NCBI GenBank assembly: GCA_002733665.1
Contig: NVWM01000011.1
Coordinates: 1,257 to 65,256, forward strand
Source of the DNA: Lutibacter sp.
Lineage (GTDB): Bacteria; Bacteroidota; Bacteroidia; Flavobacteriales; Flavobacteriaceae
Direction: 5' to 3'
Length of the DNA stretch: 64,000 bases
The notes beneath the pieces were generated by a model. It searched no databases, was not told where the DNA came from, and was given only the letters and a program-made list of their open reading frames with translations. The position numbers and the translations under genes were made by a program. This document shows positions 60,437-64,000 of the stretch, piece after piece; the first letter of the stretch is position 1; every line of letters starts with the position of its first letter.

Positions 60437-61261
60437 ATGAATAAAATAGCCATTCAAGGAATAAAAGGATCTAATCACCATATAGTTGCCAATAACTATT
60501 TTGGAGAAGATATTGTATTAGATGAATGCTTGTCTTTTGATGTTTTGGTAGATAGTTTGCTAAGCGGAAAAAGTGAGCAAGCAATCATGGCTATAGAAAA
60601 TACAATTGCTGGTTCTATAATTCCTAATTATGCGTTGATGGACAAATATGACTTACATATTTCAGGAGAGTATTACTTAAATATTCATCATCAGTTAATG
60701 GCAATTCCAAATCAAAAAATTGAAGATATTACAGAGGTTTGTTCACATCCGATGGCATTATTGCAGTGTAAAGAGTTTTTTAAAAATCACAATCATATCA
60801 AACTAATAGAAGGTGTAGACACATCAGCAATTGCAAAAAGAATTTCAGAAAATAAAATAAAAGGGTTGGCTGCAATTGCACCTAAACTTGCGGCAGATAT
60901 TTTTGGATTAGAAATTATCGAAGACGAAATTCAAACTATTAAAGATAATTCTACTCGTTTTGTGATTTTGCAAACTACAAAACCTAAAAATGGTAAAAGT
61001 GAGATTAATAAGGCATCTTTAAAATTAGAATTAGATCATAAAAGAGGAAGTTTAGCGGCACTATTAAATATGATGAGCGATTGTAAATTGAATTTGACTA
61101 AAATACAATCGTTACCTAAAATTGAAACGCCTTGGAAGTATGCTTTTTTTGTAGATGTTACGTTTGATGATTATAAAGATTATGAAAAAGCAGTGAAAAT
61201 TATCGAAATAATGGCTTTAGAATTTAAAATTTTGGGAGAATATAAAAACGGAAGAATATGA
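60437..61261 (+). CDS. pheA: Prephenate dehydratase
   Basis: The enzyme converts prephenate to phenylpyruvate, the committed step to phenylalanine. The 274-residue monofunctional form has no chorismate mutase domain. The N-terminal IAIQGIKGSNHHIVA, the catalytic NSTRFVIL (Thr-Arg-Phe motif, about residues 171-178) and the C-terminal ACT regulatory domain (about 190-270) are present. It overlaps the next aminotransferase gene by 4 bp and leads the operon, downstream of the attenuator. Confidence 0.94.
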   Translation: MNKIAIQGIKGSNHHIVANNYFGEDIVLDECLSFDVLVDSLLSGKSEQAIMAIENTIAGSIIPNYALMDKYDLHISGEYYLNIHHQLMAIPNQKIEDITEVCSHPMALLQCKEFFKNHNHIKLIEGVDTSAIAKRISENKIKGLAAIAPKLAADIFGLEIIEDEIQTIKDNSTRFVILQTTKPKNGKSEINKASLKLELDHKRGSLAALLNMMSDCKLNLTKIQSLPKIETPWKYAFFVDVTFDDYKDYEKAVKIIEIMALEFKILGEYKNGRI

Positions 61262-62400
61262 TACAATTTGCAGACCGTTTAGAAACAGTACAAGAATACT
61301 ATTTCTCAAAAAAATTGAGAGAAGTTAGAAGTTTAATTTCTGATGGAAAACCTATTATTAATATAGGAATTGGAAGTCCAGATTTAAAACCTTCAAAAGA
61401 AGTTATTCAAGCAATTCAAAATAGTTTGAACGATGTAAACGCTCATAAATATCAAAGTTATCAAGGTTTGCCAGAATTTAGAAATGCAGTTTCTGAATTT
61501 TATGAAAACAAGTTTAATGTAAATTTAGATTCTGAAAATGAAATTTTGCCATTAATGGGAAGCAAAGAAGGAATTATGCATATTTCTTTGGCTTTGCTGA
61601 ATGATGGAGATAAAGTGCTAATCCCAAATCCTGGTTACCCAACATATAGTTCAGTAACGAATTTGGTTGGAGCGAAACCAGTTTATTACGATTTAGATGA
61701 GCATACTAATTATCAGCCTAATTTTGAAAAATTAGAAAAGCAAGATTTATCTAAAGTTAAATTATTGTGGGTAAATTATCCGCACATGCCAACTGGTGCA
61801 AATGCTCTTAAAAGTACGTTTGAAAAGTTAGTTTCTTTTGGGAAGAAACATAATATTGTCATTGTAAATGACAATCCTTATAGTTTTATTCTGAATGACA
61901 ATCCTCAAAGTATTTTACAAGTAGATGGTGCTAAAGACATTGCTTTAGAATTAAATTCGTTGAGCAAATCTTTTAACATGGCAGGATGGCGTGTTGGAAT
62001 GTTATTAGGAAATGAACATTTTTTAAATCAGATATTGAAAGTGAAAACTCAAATGGATTCAGGAATGTTTTATGGCATTCAAAAAGGAGCGATTGCGGCT
62101 TTAGAATTATCAAACGACTGGTTTGATGGCTTGAATAAAACATATAAAAAACGAAGAGACTTAGTATGGAAACTTGCTGATAAATTGAATTGCACATACG
62201 ATAAAACTGCTTTAGGAATGTTTGTTTGGGCGAAACTCCCAGAAGGAAAAACTTCTGAAGAGATGGTGGATGAATTATTATATGAAAAGAATATTTTCAT
62301 TGCTCCAGGAACAATTTTTGGAACAAAAGGAGAAGGATACGTTCGGTTTTCACTGTGTGTTACAAATGAGCAAATAAAAGAAGCAATCAATAGGCTATAA
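61258..62400 (+). CDS. Class I/II aminotransferase, probably aromatic
   Basis: The 380-residue PLP enzyme has the Lys Schiff base in SLSKSFNMAGWRVGML, the NDNPYSFILND cofactor asparagine/tyrosine stretch and the substrate-arginine VRFSLCV near the end. In this operon it most likely transaminates phenylpyruvate and 4-hydroxyphenylpyruvate, which is inference; LL-diaminopimelate aminotransferase-like folds are an alternative reading. Its start overlaps pheA by 4 bp. Confidence 0.88.
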   Translation: MIQFADRLETVQEYYFSKKLREVRSLISDGKPIINIGIGSPDLKPSKEVIQAIQNSLNDVNAHKYQSYQGLPEFRNAVSEFYENKFNVNLDSENEILPLMGSKEGIMHISLALLNDGDKVLIPNPGYPTYSSVTNLVGAKPVYYDLDEHTNYQPNFEKLEKQDLSKVKLLWVNYPHMPTGANALKSTFEKLVSFGKKHNIVIVNDNPYSFILNDNPQSILQVDGAKDIALELNSLSKSFNMAGWRVGMLLGNEHFLNQILKVKTQMDSGMFYGIQKGAIAALELSNDWFDGLNKTYKKRRDLVWKLADKLNCTYDKTALGMFVWAKLPEGKTSEEMVDELLYEKNIFIAPGTIFGTKGEGYVRFSLCVTNEQIKEAINRL

Positions 62401-62455
62401 GCAAAACGCTTTAAGTTTTAGGCATATTGCTTAGAGCATAAGGCATAAAGCAAAC
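62401..62455. repeat. Intergenic AAGC/AGGC short-word repeat between the aminotransferase and tyrA
   Basis: Words such as AAGTTTTAGGCAT, TTGCTTAGAGCAT and AAGGCATAAAGC recur. Similar to the clpP-clpX spacer (10866-10916). Confidence 0.55.
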
Positions 62456-62462
62456 TTTAAAG

Positions 62463-63311
62463 ATGAACATATTTATAATAGGAGTCGGATTAATTGGCGG
62501 AAGCATGGCTTTAGATATTCAAGGAAAATATCCTGAAGCAAAAATTTTCGGAATAGATTCAAATAAAGAGCATTTAAATGAGGCTCTTGAATTAGGAATT
62601 ATTCATCAAAAAGCAACATTTGAAGAGTTGGGTAAAGCATCACTTGTGATTGTTTCAATTCCTGTTGATGTGCAAATAAATGTTATTCCAAAAGTACTAA
62701 ATTTAATAAGTGATGATGCATTAGTTATGGATGTAGGTTCGACAAAGTCACAAATCTGTGAAGGAGTAAAAGATCATCCGAAAAGAAGAAATTTTTTAGC
62801 AACACATCCTATTGCTGGAACAGAATTTTCTGGACCATCAGCAGCCATAAAGGGGTTGTTTGAAGGAAAGACAAATATTATTTGCGAAGTAGAAAAAACA
62901 GCATTCAAATTGCAAGAAAAAGCACTTGAAATTTTGACAAATATAGGAATGAGAATTAGATATATGGATCCAAAATCGCACGATAAGCATATTGCGTATA
63001 TGTCTCATCTGTCACATATTAGTTCTTTTATGTTGGGAAAAACAGTTATTGAAAAAGAAAAAAACGAACGTGATATTTTTGATATGGCTGGAAGTGGATT
63101 TGAGTCGACAGTTCGTTTGGCAAAAAGTTCTCCAGAAATGTGGACGCCCATTTTTGAGCAGAATAAAGAAAATGTGATAGAAACATTAGAAGAATATATA
63201 AATAATTTAGAAGAATTTAAAACATTAATGCAGCAAGATAACTTTTCGGAAATATATCAAAAAATGAAAAGCACAAATTATATAAAACAAATATTAAACG
63301 GGATTAAATAA
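62463..63311 (+). CDS. tyrA: Prephenate dehydrogenase
   Basis: TyrA oxidatively decarboxylates prephenate to 4-hydroxyphenylpyruvate, the tyrosine branch. The 282-residue protein has the NAD(P)-binding GVGLIGGSMALDI (residues 7-19), VMDVGSTKSQICEGV, HPIAGTEFSGPSAA and the C-terminal helical part. There is no chorismate mutase domain. It is in the same operon as pheA, so both branches answer to the same leader. Confidence 0.94.
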   Translation: MNIFIIGVGLIGGSMALDIQGKYPEAKIFGIDSNKEHLNEALELGIIHQKATFEELGKASLVIVSIPVDVQINVIPKVLNLISDDALVMDVGSTKSQICEGVKDHPKRRNFLATHPIAGTEFSGPSAAIKGLFEGKTNIICEVEKTAFKLQEKALEILTNIGMRIRYMDPKSHDKHIAYMSHLSHISSFMLGKTVIEKEKNERDIFDMAGSGFESTVRLAKSSPEMWTPIFEQNKENVIETLEEYINNLEEFKTLMQQDNFSEIYQKMKSTNYIKQILNGIK

Positions 63312-63329
63312 TACCTTAAAAGTAGAAAA

Positions 63330-64000
63330 ATGAAGAATACAAAAGAATTAAGAACATGGTTGGATGATATGAATTTAGCACATCCTCTAGTAATAGCAGG
63401 GCCTTGTAGTGCAGAAACCGAAGAGCAGGTTTTGAAGATTGCACACGAATTAAAAGATTCTGATGTAAATTATTTTAGAGCAGGAATTTGGAAACCAAGA
63501 ACAAGACCAGGAAATTTTGAAGGTGTGGGAGCATTAGGTTTAAATTGGTTGAAGAAAGTAAAAGAAGAAACAGGAATGAAAACTTGTACTGAAGTTGCAA
63601 ATGCAGCACATGTTAAATTGGCTTTAGAAAACGATGTTGATTTATTGTGGATTGGTGCGCGCTCTACGGTTTCCCCTTTTATCATGCAAGAAATTGCAGA
63701 TGCATTGAAAGGAACTGATAAAATTGTACTAGTTAAGAACCCTGTTAATCCAGACTTGGCATTATGGTTAGGCGGAATTGAAAGGTTATATACGGCAGGA
63801 ATTAAAAATTTAGGAGCAATTCATAGAGGGTTTTCGACTTATGAGAAATCGAAGTATAGAAATATTCCTGAATGGCAATTGGCAATTGAGTTTCAAAACC
63901 GATTTCCAGATTTACCATTAATTTGTGATCCTTCACATATTACTGGAGACAGAGAAATGATTCAAGATGTTTCTCAAAGAGCTTTAGATTTAAATTTTGA
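63330..64000 (+). CDS. DAHP synthase, probably fused to chorismate mutase (truncated by the window)
   Basis: The ATG at 63330 opens a frame (MKNTKELRTWLDDMNLAHPL) that runs off the window end at about residue 223. It contains VIAGPCSAETEEQVLKIAHE, FRAGIWKPRTRPGNFEG, GLNWLKKVKEETGM and CDPSHITGDREM, typical of the KdsA-like (type I-beta) 3-deoxy-7-phosphoheptulonate synthase. In flavobacteria this form usually carries a C-terminal AroQ chorismate mutase, which is outside the window, so the fusion is inferred. It would complete the operon by supplying the first step and prephenate. Confidence 0.9.
   Translation, partial: MKNTKELRTWLDDMNLAHPLVIAGPCSAETEEQVLKIAHELKDSDVNYFRAGIWKPRTRPGNFEGVGALGLNWLKKVKEETGMKTCTEVANAAHVKLALENDVDLLWIGARSTVSPFIMQEIADALKGTDKIVLVKNPVNPDLALWLGGIERLYTAGIKNLGAIHRGFSTYEKSKYRNIPEWQLAIEFQNRFPDLPLICDPSHITGDREMIQDVSQRALDLNF

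Noticed and set aside
1-64000. Additional long frames in antisense to real genes (for example in nupC, hppA, dnaG and trigger factor)
   Set aside because: They lack start context and family motifs and lie fully inside well-supported genes; low GC and codon bias create such mirror frames.
1-64000. CRISPR array, prophage or insertion sequence
   Set aside because: I saw no evenly spaced direct repeats with unique spacers, no integrase, terminase or transposase, and only a holin-like membrane protein of a type common in chromosomes.

Overview
The window comes from a low-GC member of the Bacteroidota, almost certainly the family Flavobacteriaceae. The evidence is gldB-gldC, a protein with a type IX secretion (T9SS) sorting tail, GLPGLI-family proteins, a CarboxypepD_reg/DUF5686 protein, a TonB-receptor-like barrel, and promoters of the Bacteroidota form TTG-N18..20-TAnnTTTG. 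No phage, transposase or CRISPR array was seen. Most of the window is ordinary chromosome; the accessory parts are a Fic/HTH 'mobile mystery' pair and a type I restriction-modification (R-M) locus.

Layout. 1-2976 (minus): uppS (cut by the window edge), a DUF6089 barrel, nadK and a CBS protein. 3108-6628 (plus): pdxJ, an alpha/beta hydrolase, a holin-IV-like membrane protein and trigger factor. 6752-10073 (minus): a YkgJ-type cysteine-cluster protein, the mobile mystery B/A pair behind three operator-like palindromes, a lipoprotein and an unknown protein. 10205-14207 (plus): clpP, clpX and a dnaG whose zinc ligands are lost. 14204-16800: nadE, gldB, gldC and a small unknown. 16772-24473: nucleotide and folate metabolism, with a FolK-deoxynucleoside kinase fusion, sppA, a membrane-anchored 2TM-DHFR fusion, thyA, a NupC-type transporter and a bifunctional nuclease/UVR protein. 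24655-27552: etfBA diverging from pdhB around a perfect 22-bp palindrome. 27612-34128: a DUF5686 protein, a lipoprotein, and soluble plus membrane pyrophosphatases. 34198-42843: a second deoxynucleoside kinase and two secreted unknowns, then a histidine kinase/response regulator pair diverging from two GLPGLI proteins and an outer-membrane barrel. 42899-50347: a T9SS beta-propeller, metK, a ferredoxin reductase/ferredoxin pair, thioredoxin and DUF58. 50412-50485: tRNA-Asp. 50615-57749: a type I R-M locus with a DUF4143 ATPase between hsdR and hsdM. 57802-60107: Lrp, DinB, DUF1272, an unknown and a GNAT. 60136-64000: the phenylalanine/tyrosine operon.

The most striking signal is in the 329-bp gap before pheA. 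A canonical promoter (60136-60165) drives a 20-codon leader ORF (60185-60247) with eight consecutive Phe/Tyr codons. It is followed by mutually exclusive antiterminator and terminator hairpins, and its stop codon overlaps the antiterminator arm. This is a complete transcription-attenuation switch placed to control pheA, an aminotransferase, tyrA and a DAHP synthase according to charged tRNA-Phe/Tyr levels.

Other regulatory structure read from the DNA includes three operator-like palindromes at exact 32-bp spacing before the mobile mystery genes, three TTAACA repeats at 10-bp spacing before the first GLPGLI gene, the etf/pdh palindrome, and several families of intergenic repeats shared between unrelated gene borders. 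All functional calls are from reading the sequence; no database search was run.
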